From Streptococcus salivarius (GTDB taxonomy: Bacteria; Bacillota; Bacilli; Lactobacillales; Streptococcaceae): a stretch of DNA of 64,000 bases. Positions 15,794 to 23,692 of this stretch are shown one piece after another. Position 1 is the stretch's first letter. Each line of letters begins with the position of its first letter. Where the stretch lies: the NCBI RefSeq assembly GCF_009738225.1, contig NZ_CP018187.1:692501-756500 (forward strand), read 5' to 3'. The notes below the pieces were generated by a model, which saw only the letters and a list, made by a program, of their open reading frames with translations, was not told the DNA's origin and searched no databases. The position numbers and the translations under genes are program-made.

Positions 15794-16076
15794 TTGACCT
15801 TAAAACAAATTAAATTTAATCCTTTTAAACACTGGGGAATCATCAGCGACTTGTATAAGCAGTCCTTCCCAAAGGAGGAGCGAATTCCCTTCTTTGGACT
15901 TGGCTCTTATCATTGAGAAAAATGGATTTACACTGTGTCCCTATCTCATTCGTGAATTAGGCGTTGACTTTGCTCTTATGAGCCAGACAGGGCAACTAAT
16001 TCCATTCGACTATCAGGATATCTTTGACAATTTCTCTTTTGGACTTGGAGATGTATCGATTCGTCCGATAAATTAA
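15794..16076 (+). pseudogene. Broken gene, GNAT-like N-terminus plus unknown tail
   Basis: A TTG start with AAGGAG upstream opens a 40-codon frame that includes SDLYKQSFPKEERIPFF, the usual start of a GNAT acetyltransferase. It ends at a TGA (15914-15916). A second frame (to 16076) continues with a different protein-like sequence (LCPYLIRELGVDFAL ... FGLGDVSIRPIN). The two parts do not make one known family, so this looks like a deletion joint plus frameshift. Probably not functional. Confidence 0.45.
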
Positions 16077-16149
16077 TAAAACGTACCTTACCAAAATTGT
16101 ACTGAACTAAAAATATTATCTAATTGAGAAAAGAACAAAAGTTTTGGTC

Positions 16150-16211
16150 TATAATATAGATATTTTCTAGTATCGCATGTGGAGGCAGTCTCACTGCTTG
16201 TACGAGCCTAG
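16150..16211 (+). repeat. rlmD 3'-end scar 4, left direct repeat of exporter cassette
   Basis: TCTATAATATAGATATTTTC leads into CATGTGGAGGCAGTCTCACT, which encodes HVEAVSLLVRA and a stop. The same junction recurs at 20747-20823. IDIF before it may be a decayed IDMF. Confidence 0.7.
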
Positions 16212-16226
16212 AAAATATGTAGAAGG

Positions 16227-16252
16227 AAAAGCCTTGGTGACAGGGCTTTTTG
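16227..16252 (+). terminator. rlmD-type terminator, copy 1
   Basis: AAAAGCC and GGGCTTTTT pair over TTGGTGACA. The sequence is identical to the copy at 20823. It is presumably the original terminator of rlmD. Confidence 0.8.
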
Positions 16253-16460
16253 TCATATAGTGGGGAAGTATCATAGTGTGAACTAGTCTTTAGTAGCTGA
16301 ATTTTCAGTTTAGGTAAAATAGAACTTATTGAAATAGTTATGTGGATTATTTCATTACTTCTTTAATCATTTTAAAATCTTTAAATTAAGATTTGGAGAA
16401 TTTAAATAATATTTGCATTTGAAAATGAAATGATTAATAAAACAGCTTCCGATAAGATAT

Positions 16461-16512
16461 TTGACATTATTAGTTTCGTGCACTACAATAGAAGTTACAT
16501 ACCGATGGTATG
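16461..16512 (+). promoter_or_regulatory. tetR promoter with operator CATACCGATGGTATG
   Basis: TTGACA (16461-16466) and TACAAT (16484-16489) with a 17-bp spacer. The palindrome CATACCGATGGTATG (16498-16512) covers the expected transcription start. Two more copies of the palindrome stand before the exporter genes (17290-17348). Confidence 0.8.
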
Positions 16513-16528
16513 ATAGAAAGGGACTATA

Positions 16529-17158
16529 ATGGCAAGGAATAGAAACTCACATGAAACTAGAAAAAAAATACTAGAGGTCTCTAAAAATCTATTTTTAGAA
16601 AAAGGATTTGATAATACTTCAATACAAGATATCATAGATGGCTTAGGTGGATTAACAAAAGGTGTTATCTATCATCATTTTGAGTCCAAATATGATATAC
16701 TGCAAACGATCATTAGCGAAAATAATCAAGAAATTTTAAATTATAATTGGAGAGGAAATACTGGATTAGAAAAGATACAAAATTCTTTGATGGACTCTTT
16801 CTCTAATTTTGAACACCAAAGGCTCGTTTACTCTGCCTCAATCATGCTAAGAAGTCCACGTTTGTTAGGAGAGCAGTATCTAGGTCTATTTTCTGATTTT
16901 TTACCCGAAATTAGAGAAAAAGTTTACGAAGGAGTTGAAGATGGGTCTATTAAAACAGAATATCCAGAAGAGCTAGCAGATTTAATTGTTTTAACACTAA
17001 ATATTTGGATTGGTTTTCAAATTTCCGTTTTTTCATTAGTAGAATTAAAGCGCAAAATGAATTTCATTAAACTTACTTTTGAAGGTCTAGGGGTACAGTT
17101 AATTTCTGATGAAATGATGGAGGTGATTTTCAACTTATTCGATCACTTAAAAAAATAG
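16529..17158 (+). CDS. TetR/AcrR family regulator of the second exporter cassette
   Basis: 209 residues. The N-terminal helix-turn-helix (about residues 8-58) shows TRKKILEVSKNLFLEKGFDNTS and GLTKGVIYHHFESKYDIL. The C-terminal helical domain is of the type in TetR proteins that control Firmicutes ABC-2 exporters. Three palindromes with the core CATACC(G)nnGGTATG, one at its own promoter and two before the permease gene, predict repression of both units. A transport substrate is the probable inducer. The gene is the first of a cassette bounded by direct repeats. Confidence 0.85.
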   Translation: MARNRNSHETRKKILEVSKNLFLEKGFDNTSIQDIIDGLGGLTKGVIYHHFESKYDILQTIISENNQEILNYNWRGNTGLEKIQNSLMDSFSNFEHQRLVYSASIMLRSPRLLGEQYLGLFSDFLPEIREKVYEGVEDGSIKTEYPEELADLIVLTLNIWIGFQISVFSLVELKRKMNFIKLTFEGLGVQLISDEMMEVIFNLFDHLKK

Positions 17159-17289
17159 TAAATAAGTCGTCGCATGACATTCTTGTTAATACTCATTTCT
17201 ATTTATGTATTATCAATTGAATAAATTATCTTACATAATTTATAATTAAAAAATAACATACTTTAAGTGTGTTATTAAAAATCTATTAT

Positions 17290-17348
17290 ACATACCGTAG
17301 GTATGTTTGTTTTTAGTATAGACATACCGATAGTATGTATAGTGACAT
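17290..17348 (+). promoter_or_regulatory. Two TetR operators before the exporter genes
   Basis: ACATACCGTAGGTATGT (17290-17306, perfect palindrome) and ACATACCGATAGTATGT (17332-17348) are spaced 42 bp start to start, four helical turns, so two repressor dimers would sit on one face of the DNA. Same core as the operator at 16498. Confidence 0.8.
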
Positions 17349-17435
17349 TTTCTGAAGAATAAACTTATTTTTAAATATTTGTCGAGATTAGTCTGAATAG
17401 TTTATTCTTTATTTACGCTTTGGAGGAAATAATCT

Positions 17436-18176
17436 ATGTTGTCGCTTATTAAAATTGAATTAAATAAAGTTTCTAAATCTAAATTATTTTTAGCTTGGTT
17501 GTGTACTATATTTATAGTGTTAGGTATTACAGCAATCATTATTATGGGTTTAGGTACTGACAATAAACTAGGAGAATTCACTGGACAGGATTCTAATGTT
17601 ATTAGAGTTACTGGTAAATGGGAAGGTTGGGCAATTGTAGCTTCATTATTTTCATCTTTATTTACAAAAGCAGCATTTTTGATTTTCGAATCTTATTTAT
17701 TATCTACGATTATTATTGATGAATTTAAACGAAGAACAATTTTTCAGTTGTTTTCTTACCCTATTTCTAAAATAAAGTTACTTTGGGGAAAAATTCTTTC
17801 AGTCATTCTAATAGCATTTATTGCCCATTTTTCTGCACATTTAGTGATTCAATTATTCATTAGATTCCTGGCTGTTGTAACTGAATCTAGTTATATCCCT
17901 CTAGCTAGTCAATTAATTAACTTAGCTGGAATAACGTTTGGAACAGTACTAATAGGCTTACTACCATTTGTTTTAGGTATGATTAAGCATTCGACAGCTA
18001 TAACAATGCTTACTGGACTTGGTTTAGCAGCATTACTTTCGAATGCCAGTCCAGGAAGTTTATCTAATAATATTGCTGATAACCTATTCTTTTTGATATT
18101 TGCATGTTTCATAAGTTTAATGATTACTTCTTTTTCAATCTCTAGTATTTCAAGACAAGATATTAGTATCAAGTAG
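17436..18176 (+). CDS. ABC-2 type permease
   Basis: 246 residues with six hydrophobic segments. The first begins at residue 15 and is followed by a long extracellular loop; FKRRTIFQLFSYPISK (about residues 97-112) is the cytoplasmic coupling loop typical of ABC-2 permeases of the bacitracin/lantibiotic self-protection type. GGAGG lies before the ATG. The ATPase follows 135 bp downstream; together they should form one exporter. The gene order permease-ATPase-fused exporter is less common than ATPase first. Controlled by the two operators upstream (inference). Confidence 0.8.
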   Translation: MLSLIKIELNKVSKSKLFLAWLCTIFIVLGITAIIIMGLGTDNKLGEFTGQDSNVIRVTGKWEGWAIVASLFSSLFTKAAFLIFESYLLSTIIIDEFKRRTIFQLFSYPISKIKLLWGKILSVILIAFIAHFSAHLVIQLFIRFLAVVTESSYIPLASQLINLAGITFGTVLIGLLPFVLGMIKHSTAITMLTGLGLAALLSNASPGSLSNNIADNLFFLIFACFISLMITSFSISSISRQDISIK

Positions 18177-18310
18177 CATACCTGAGTTTAATTGAAGGAA
18201 AGTGATAATTCCTTGATGATTTCTATAAAAAAGAGACTGTATAAGTTGGTAGTTATGCACCGGAAGAAAAATTCTAGCATTTAAAGCTAGATATAGAAAG
18301 AGAGATAGAA

Positions 18311-19048
18311 ATGAGAAATATCGTTGAAATAAAAGAAGTTTTTAAAACAATTGATAAAGAAGAAATTTTAAGTGGTATCAACCTTCAAATTGCTGAAGGA
18401 GAAATCTATGGTTTTTTAGGACCGAATGGTGCTGGAAAAACAACGTTAATGAAATGTATGTTATCCCTATCAACAATTACATCAGGTAGTATTGAAATTT
18501 TTGGGAAAAATCTACAAGAACACAGAGAAGAAATCCTAAGTCAGATTGGAAGTATTATTGAATCACCAATTTTTTATGATAATTGCACTGCAAAAGAAAT
18601 CTTGGAAATTCACGCTCAGTATATGGGAAAAAATATTATTGAATCAGATATAATAAGAGCCTTAAGTATGGTCGGATTAAAAAATACGACTAAAAAAGTA
18701 AAAGAGTTTTCGTTAGGAATGAGGCAAAGGCTTGGTTTAGCTCGTGCCTTTCTAACAAAACCTAAATTGTTAATTTTAGATGAGCCAATCAATGGTTTAG
18801 ATCCAATAGGGATTCAAGAAATTCGAAATCTTTTGTTGTCGCTTTCTAAGGAGCATGGAATTACTATTCTAATATCGAGTCATATATTATCGGAAATTTC
18901 ACAGATAGCAGATAAAATTGGCTTTATCAAAAATGGAGAAATTGTAGAACAGGTTTCTATGAAAGAGATTAGGAGAGAGAATATTGACTTAGAAGAATAT
19001 TTTATGTCACATTTTCTAAATGAAATTAAGAATTATGAGGTAGATTAA
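18311..19048 (+). CDS. ABC transporter ATP-binding protein, bacitracin/lantibiotic export type
   Basis: 245 residues. Walker A is GPNGAGKTT (about residues 37-45), the signature is FSLGMRQRLGLARAF (about 136-150), Walker B is LLILDEPINGLDP (about 156-168) and the switch region is SSHILSE. This pattern matches BcrA/NukF-type ATPases. The ribosome binding site is weak. A 21-nt hairpin (about 18272-18292) in the gap before the gene might tune its expression. Its stop is 2 nt before the next start, so it is cotranscribed with the fused exporter. Confidence 0.88.
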   Translation: MRNIVEIKEVFKTIDKEEILSGINLQIAEGEIYGFLGPNGAGKTTLMKCMLSLSTITSGSIEIFGKNLQEHREEILSQIGSIIESPIFYDNCTAKEILEIHAQYMGKNIIESDIIRALSMVGLKNTTKKVKEFSLGMRQRLGLARAFLTKPKLLILDEPINGLDPIGIQEIRNLLLSLSKEHGITILISSHILSEISQIADKIGFIKNGEIVEQVSMKEIRRENIDLEEYFMSHFLNEIKNYEVD

Positions 19049-19050
19049 GG

Positions 19051-20733
19051 ATGAAACAATTGATAAAGAACCATCAGAAGGCTTTTTATGCTTTCATGAT
19101 ATTTAATATACTGGTCCCTTTAACTAACGTTGCTTTTGCTTATTCTATTAAAGGTATTATTGATAGTGGCATGTCCCAAAATAAAGAAGCCTTAACTCAA
19201 GCGGTACTAGTAGGAGCTACTGTTATTTTCATCTATGCAGCACTCAACTTTATATCTCTTCGATTGAGAAATAAACTTGTTAGGCAAATCATGTCAAGAT
19301 ACAAAAACAAGGTGTTCCAATCTATTTTAGATAGGGATTATAGAGACTTTTCTAAAGAAAAATCAGGGAAATTTATTTCCGTATTAACCGAAAATATGAA
19401 GAAAATTGAGCAAGATTATCTATACCAGTATTTTAATATTTCAAAAAACCTTTCCTTAATGATTTTTTCACTTCTAGCTATGTTTATAGGTAATTGGTTT
19501 TTGACCTTATTAGTTATCATTGCTAGCATTATTCCAATGATGATTTCAGGATTTATTGGACAAAAATCAGCCTCTTTACAAAATAGAGCTATGGTTGCCG
19601 ATCAGAAGTATTTAGCTAAGGTTAAAGATATTTTAGCAGGATTTCTTGTTATTAAAAGTTTTAATGTGAAAGATGCTATCTGTGAGGATTATAGTCATGA
19701 AAGTGAAAAATTTGATGAAATAAATTTTATAAAAGGGAAATTTGACGTTTTAGCTAATGTTATTTCACAGCTTTCAGGGATGATTGTTTTTTTGGTAGCC
19801 TTTGGTGGAGGGATGTATCTCGTATTTAATAGCTCTACCACAATTGGGAGTGTAACAGCTATTGTTCAACTGGTCAATTTTGTAGTAATGCCACTGAATG
19901 AAGTTGGAATGGGAATAAGTAAATTTCGTGAAGGTCAGGCAACACTAGATGCATTTGAGGTAAAAGATGTAACTGAGCTTCAGACTGGTGAAACAAAAGA
20001 ATATTTCGATGATGTTATTTCTTTTTCAAATATAGACTTTTCTTACCCTAATACTGAAGAAAAAATTTTTAATCATTTATCTTTGAAGATTCAAAAAGGG
20101 GAAAAAATTGCAATTGTAGGAATGTCAGGGAGTGGAAAATCAACTTTGCTCAATCTATTACTGCGTTTTTACGATGTAACAAGTGGGCACATCTCCATTG
20201 ATAATATAGATTTGCAAGCTATTTCAGCAGGGAGCCTTTATAACTTAATGACTATTGTTCAACAAGACATTTATATCTTTGATGATACTTTAAGATCAAA
20301 TATTACTCTTAATCAATTCTTCACTGATGAGGAAATAAAGCAAGCGGTACAGCAGTCAGGTTTAGAAAGTTATGTTTTAGAAAATGAATCTGGTCTACAA
20401 GCTTTATGTGGAGAGAATGGCTCAAATCTATCTGGCGGACAAAAACAAAGACTTAGTATTGCGCGTGCCTTAATTCGAAAAACACCAATCTTATTATTGG
20501 ATGAGGCTACCTCATCTTTGGATAATCAAGTAACTACTGAAATTGAAAATTCAATCCTGGATATTCAAGATTTGACGGCACTTGTAGTAACCCACAAGTT
20601 GAATGAGAACATTTTGAAAAAATACGATAGAATTCTCTTTATGAAAGGTGGCGTCATTGTTGAAGATGGTTCTTTTGGTGACTTGATGGATAGGAGAGGT
20701 GAGTTTTATAAGTTGTTTGAGTTGAGTGTGTAA
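19051..20733 (+). CDS. Fused ABC exporter (membrane domain plus ATPase)
   Basis: 560 residues. The N-terminal half (residues 1-300) is a six-helix ABC transmembrane domain and the C-terminal half a complete ATPase: Walker A GMSGSGKST (about residue 359), Q-loop VQQD, signature LSGGQKQRLSIARAL and Walker B PILLLDEATSSLD. The switch His is in VVTHKL. The layout is that of MsbA/LmrA-type or bacteriocin-processing-like exporters without a peptidase domain; it may work as a homodimer. It follows the BcrA-like ATPase after 2 nt, so one operon encodes two independent exporters. Substrate unknown; a peptide is likely. Confidence 0.88.
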   Translation: MKQLIKNHQKAFYAFMIFNILVPLTNVAFAYSIKGIIDSGMSQNKEALTQAVLVGATVIFIYAALNFISLRLRNKLVRQIMSRYKNKVFQSILDRDYRDFSKEKSGKFISVLTENMKKIEQDYLYQYFNISKNLSLMIFSLLAMFIGNWFLTLLVIIASIIPMMISGFIGQKSASLQNRAMVADQKYLAKVKDILAGFLVIKSFNVKDAICEDYSHESEKFDEINFIKGKFDVLANVISQLSGMIVFLVAFGGGMYLVFNSSTTIGSVTAIVQLVNFVVMPLNEVGMGISKFREGQATLDAFEVKDVTELQTGETKEYFDDVISFSNIDFSYPNTEEKIFNHLSLKIQKGEKIAIVGMSGSGKSTLLNLLLRFYDVTSGHISIDNIDLQAISAGSLYNLMTIVQQDIYIFDDTLRSNITLNQFFTDEEIKQAVQQSGLESYVLENESGLQALCGENGSNLSGGQKQRLSIARALIRKTPILLLDEATSSLDNQVTTEIENSILDIQDLTALVVTHKLNENILKKYDRILFMKGGVIVEDGSFGDLMDRRGEFYKLFELSV

Positions 20734-20746
20734 TTCTCTTTCGTTC

Positions 20747-20823
20747 TATAATATAGGAGTATACTAGCACGACATGTTGAAGCGGTATCACTGCTTGTGA
20801 GGCCTAGAAAATGTGTAGAATGA
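20747..20823 (+). repeat. rlmD 3'-end scar 5, right direct repeat of exporter cassette
   Basis: TCTATAATATAGGAGTATAC leads into CATGTTGAAGCGGTATCACT, which encodes HVEAVSLLVRPRKCVE and a stop. The layout and most bases match scar 4 at 16150-16211, so the 4.6-kb exporter cassette lies between direct repeats. Confidence 0.75.
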
Positions 20824-20847
20824 AAAGCCTTGGTGACAGGGCTTTTT
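20823..20847 (+). terminator. rlmD-type terminator, copy 2
   Basis: AAAAGCC and GGGCTTTTT pair over TTGGTGACA, identical to the copy at 16227. Confidence 0.85.
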
Positions 20848-20932
20848 ATGGTAAGTCATTTGATATTTTTATCTGAATCATATTTCTTCTTCATGTTACA
20901 ATAAATATATACAAAATAGAACGCTTAGAAAA

Positions 20933-21106
20933 ATGGAAAATATAATGGTTAACCAAAGCAAATATGTGTCTAGTGATTTTCCAGAGGCAACGTATCAAGT
21001 GGCTTTTGAGGATTTGAAAAAGAAAATTTTAGTCGGGCATCAGGAAATTATTCAAGGTAAAGTCTCTTCTCTAGCTGATGCGAGAAAGGAATTTGGCCTT
21101 GACTAG
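20933..21106 (+). CDS. Small antitoxin-like protein, no toxin gene next to it
   Basis: 57 residues from ATG 20933 (another ATG at 20945 is possible). The C-terminus IIQGKVSSLADARKEFGLD resembles the helical tail of small RelB/Phd-like antitoxins (pattern: ..GkvssLeeaRkefGl). A helix-rich acidic and basic N-terminal part precedes it. The ribosome binding site is weak. No toxin-like ORF follows; the next gene is 130 bp away and is a hydrolase. It could be an orphan antitoxin left after deletion of its partner. Assignment from pattern only. Confidence 0.4.
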   Translation: MENIMVNQSKYVSSDFPEATYQVAFEDLKKKILVGHQEIIQGKVSSLADARKEFGLD

Positions 21107-21237
21107 GTAGGTTGCGATATTGTCTCTCTTACTTGTAACAGAGCTAAGCAGAGTAAATAGTAGAATAATAAAGGTGAACATAGACTTTCAAGTAAATATA
21201 GTACTGTCTATATGAGACATTTTGGAGGGTATCAAAT

Positions 21238-22014
21238 ATGAAATTTCATGAGTTTGGTGATAAAAATTTGCCTACCATTTTATTGATACATGGTGGGGGT
21301 AGCTCTTGGTGGAATTATCTTAGACAAGCTCGTCTCCTGTCTCATAATTACCATGTCATTTTACCTACACTTAATGGACACGGAGAAGAGTATCAAGAGG
21401 ATTATATATCAACGGAAGATTCGGCACAGGAAATTCTAGATTATGTTCGACAAAACTGTGATGGAAAACTGTTTGCTTTAGGTGGAGTTTCACTTGGAGG
21501 TCAAATTGCTATGGAACTTTTGTCCTTAGACAGCGATATAGCTGAGAAAGCCATCATAGACGGAAGTATCTGTATTCCTCAACCAAGGTTGGCGAGATTT
21601 AGCATCTTGTTGGTATCTTTATTTGGTAAACTGATGATTAGTAAATCCTCTTGTAAACTTCAGTTAAGCTTAATGAATAAATTCTATCCCCAATTAGCTT
21701 ACCCAGACGAGATAAAAGATTATTATATGGAGGATATGCCAAGGACACCTAACAAAACATTAGTGACTATCTATAAGACTTATATGGGGCATTATAAGTT
21801 GAAGAGTAGGATTTCAAAAAGTAAAGCACAGGCTCTCTATATTTATGGCGAAAAAGAATTGAACGGTGTTAAAGAATCAGCTAGATTATTTCAGCAGATG
21901 CACCCCGACACTATCTTGTATGAAGCAAAGGGCTATAACCACGGCTATTTATCAGCCTACCTACCTCAAGAGTGGATTAAATTAGTTGTTCCATTTTTGG
22001 AGAATAACGATTGA
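21238..22014 (+). CDS. Alpha/beta hydrolase
   Basis: 258 residues. LLIHGGGSSWWNY (about residues 16-28) forms the oxyanion region, GGVSLGGQIAM (about 83-93) carries the nucleophile elbow GxSxG with Ser86, and NHGYL (about 238) supplies the catalytic His. Asp or Glu in the third position is probably in the IYGEKE region (about 202). No signal peptide is present, so the protein is cytoplasmic. GGAGG before the ATG. It lies 33 bp before a DUF4336 gene, likely cotranscribed. Substrate unknown. Confidence 0.85.
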   Translation: MKFHEFGDKNLPTILLIHGGGSSWWNYLRQARLLSHNYHVILPTLNGHGEEYQEDYISTEDSAQEILDYVRQNCDGKLFALGGVSLGGQIAMELLSLDSDIAEKAIIDGSICIPQPRLARFSILLVSLFGKLMISKSSCKLQLSLMNKFYPQLAYPDEIKDYYMEDMPRTPNKTLVTIYKTYMGHYKLKSRISKSKAQALYIYGEKELNGVKESARLFQQMHPDTILYEAKGYNHGYLSAYLPQEWIKLVVPFLENND

Positions 22015-22046
22015 TTATACTTTATTAATTTAGAAAGCAGAGTTTC

Positions 22047-22784
22047 ATGGAAGTCAAAAAATATAATCCCCTCAATTCCTTAAAAAAGATAGCAGATAAC
22101 CTATGGATTGTGGATGGAGAAGAAGTACTGATGGATTTCAAATTCTTCAAAGTGCCTTTTTCAACTAGAATGACAGTTATCCGTCTACAGAATGGTGGTC
22201 TTTGGGTGCATTCACCGACTAAGCCTAATGACAATTTACTTTTTGAAATCAAGCAATTGGGTGAGGTAAAACACCTTATTGCACCCAATGTCTTACATTA
22301 TAGTTATATAGATGAATGGCATCAACTATTTCCGGAAGCAAAAGTTTGGCTAGCTAGTGGTGTTCAAAAGCGTGCCAGAAAATCGGGAATGAGTTTGGAT
22401 TATGGTCAGGAATTAAGCAAGGCCAATTGGAACGAAGAAATTTGTTTTACAACATTTGAGGGAAGTTTTTACGTGAAAGAGGTTGTTTTTTTCCATACTG
22501 AAAGTTCAACTTTGATTTTAACGGATCTTATTGAAAATATTGAAACTGAGAAATTATCGCTTTTTGAAAAGCTACTTTTTAAAATAGGTGATAACCACCA
22601 TCCAAATGGTAAGACACCAAGAGATTTAAGAATGAGTTTCTTATTTGGTAAAAAACAAGCTTTGAGGAGTTATCACAAAATAAAGAAATGGGAACCTAAG
22701 AATATTATTATTTCTCATGGACCGTGTGTTATTGGTCAAGCAAAAGAGATGTTAAAGCAAGCGTTCTTCTGGCTAGAAAAATAG
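22047..22784 (+). CDS. DUF4336 domain protein (MBL-like fold)
   Basis: 245 residues. The N-terminal part IADNLWIVDGEEV and MTVIRLQNGGLWVHSPT matches the start of DUF4336, a group related to metallo-beta-lactamases. VKHLIAPNVLHYSYIDEWH (about residues 75-93) and the later FHTESSTLILTDLIEN are also typical. The HxHxDH metal site of true MBL enzymes is absent, but isolated His residues remain. Function unknown. Follows the hydrolase gene in the same direction. Confidence 0.7.
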   Translation: MEVKKYNPLNSLKKIADNLWIVDGEEVLMDFKFFKVPFSTRMTVIRLQNGGLWVHSPTKPNDNLLFEIKQLGEVKHLIAPNVLHYSYIDEWHQLFPEAKVWLASGVQKRARKSGMSLDYGQELSKANWNEEICFTTFEGSFYVKEVVFFHTESSTLILTDLIENIETEKLSLFEKLLFKIGDNHHPNGKTPRDLRMSFLFGKKQALRSYHKIKKWEPKNIIISHGPCVIGQAKEMLKQAFFWLEK

Positions 22785-22879
22785 GGTTATGTGGTTAAGA
22801 AAACTTCTCGAAAGACAAATACGAATACTTCGACCTCTCTATTTAAAAGTTTTATTCATTCGCCGCACGCAAAATAACA

Positions 22880-22911
22880 CCCCACAAGTTACAACTTGTG
22901 GGGCATTTTCT
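22880..22911 (+). terminator. Intrinsic terminator
   Basis: CCCCACAAGTT (22880-22890) pairs perfectly with AACTTGTGGGG (22893-22903), followed by CATTTTCTTTT. It ends the hydrolase/DUF4336 transcript next to the IS200-type element. Confidence 0.8.
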
Positions 22912-22929
22912 TTTATTATGTGACTTTAA

Positions 22930-23685
22930 GTCCGTTTCGCTCCGAAGGTGCGAAACAAATAAACCACCCGCTATGCGGGTGCGCATCGAAGGTTATACCG
23001 TCATAACAAAAACACTCCAAACGAGTTACAATATAGGTGTTCAAGCCAATTGTAAAACGAAAGGAGTTAAGACTATGGCGCAAAAAGCTCACAGTTTATC
23101 ACATACAAAATGGATGTGTAAGTACCACATTGTATTTACACCTAAGTATAGACGAAAAATAATCTATAATCAATATAGGAGTAGTCTGGGAGAGATTTTT
23201 CATAGACTATGCCAATATAAAGGCGTTGAAATAATAGAAGGCCACTTAATGCCAGATCATGTCCATATGTTAGTAAGTATTCCACCACGAATGAGTGTAG
23301 CTAGTTTTATGGGATATTTAAAAGGTAAGAGTGCCTTAATGATGTTTGATAAACACGCCAATTTAAAATATAAATTCGGGAACAGACATTTTTGGGCAGA
23401 AGGATATTATGTAAGTACGGTAGGACTTAATGAAGCCACAATTAAGAAATATATCCAGGAACAAGAGAAGCATGATATCGCTTTGGACAAATTAAGCGTT
23501 AAAGAATATGAAAATCCCTTTAGGGATAATGGTAAGTAATGCGAATGCCTCTTTGAGAGGCTTGTGACGAGTCAAAAGCAATAAGGCTTGAACAAAGTGA
23601 AAGCCAGCGTCTTTAGGCGCTGGCTGGTATTATGGGCTTAAAGCCCTTGGTCAAACCACCCGTTAGACGGGTGGTTATGATTAGT
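22930..23685 (+). mobile_element. IS200/IS605-family element without tnpB
   Basis: The core is a Y1 transposase gene flanked by subterminal hairpins rather than inverted repeats: CCACCCG-CTATG-CGGGTGC near 22965-22981 on the left and AACCACCCG-TTAGA-CGGGTGGTT at 23654-23676 on the right. A further hairpin GCCAGCG ... CGCTGGC lies at 23603-23624. No TnpB gene is present. Outer ends are approximate because these elements make no target duplication. Confidence 0.75.
23075..23539 (+). CDS. tnpA: IS200-type Y1 transposase TnpA
   Basis: 154 residues from ATG 23075 with AAGGAG 10 nt upstream; a longer open frame begins at 22898 but runs through the left end of the element and has no site. The HUH motif is DHVHMLV (about residues 62-68) and the catalytic tyrosine is in the helix ATIKKYIQEQE (about 122-132). 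WMCKYHIVFTPKYRRK at the N-terminus is the family signature. The enzyme cuts single-stranded DNA at the hairpin ends. All key residues are present, so it may be active. Confidence 0.9.
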   Translation: MAQKAHSLSHTKWMCKYHIVFTPKYRRKIIYNQYRSSLGEIFHRLCQYKGVEIIEGHLMPDHVHMLVSIPPRMSVASFMGYLKGKSALMMFDKHANLKYKFGNRHFWAEGYYVSTVGLNEATIKKYIQEQEKHDIALDKLSVKEYENPFRDNGK

Positions 23686-23692
23686 TTTTCTC

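Noticed and set aside
18177..18310. Bacteriocin precursor gene between permease and ATPase
   Set aside because: No ORF with a ribosome binding site and a double-glycine leader is visible; only a small hairpin.
22898..23074. N-terminal extension of the IS200 transposase
   Set aside because: It runs through terminator and left-end hairpin sequence; ATG 23075 has a good AAGGAG site and gives the family length.
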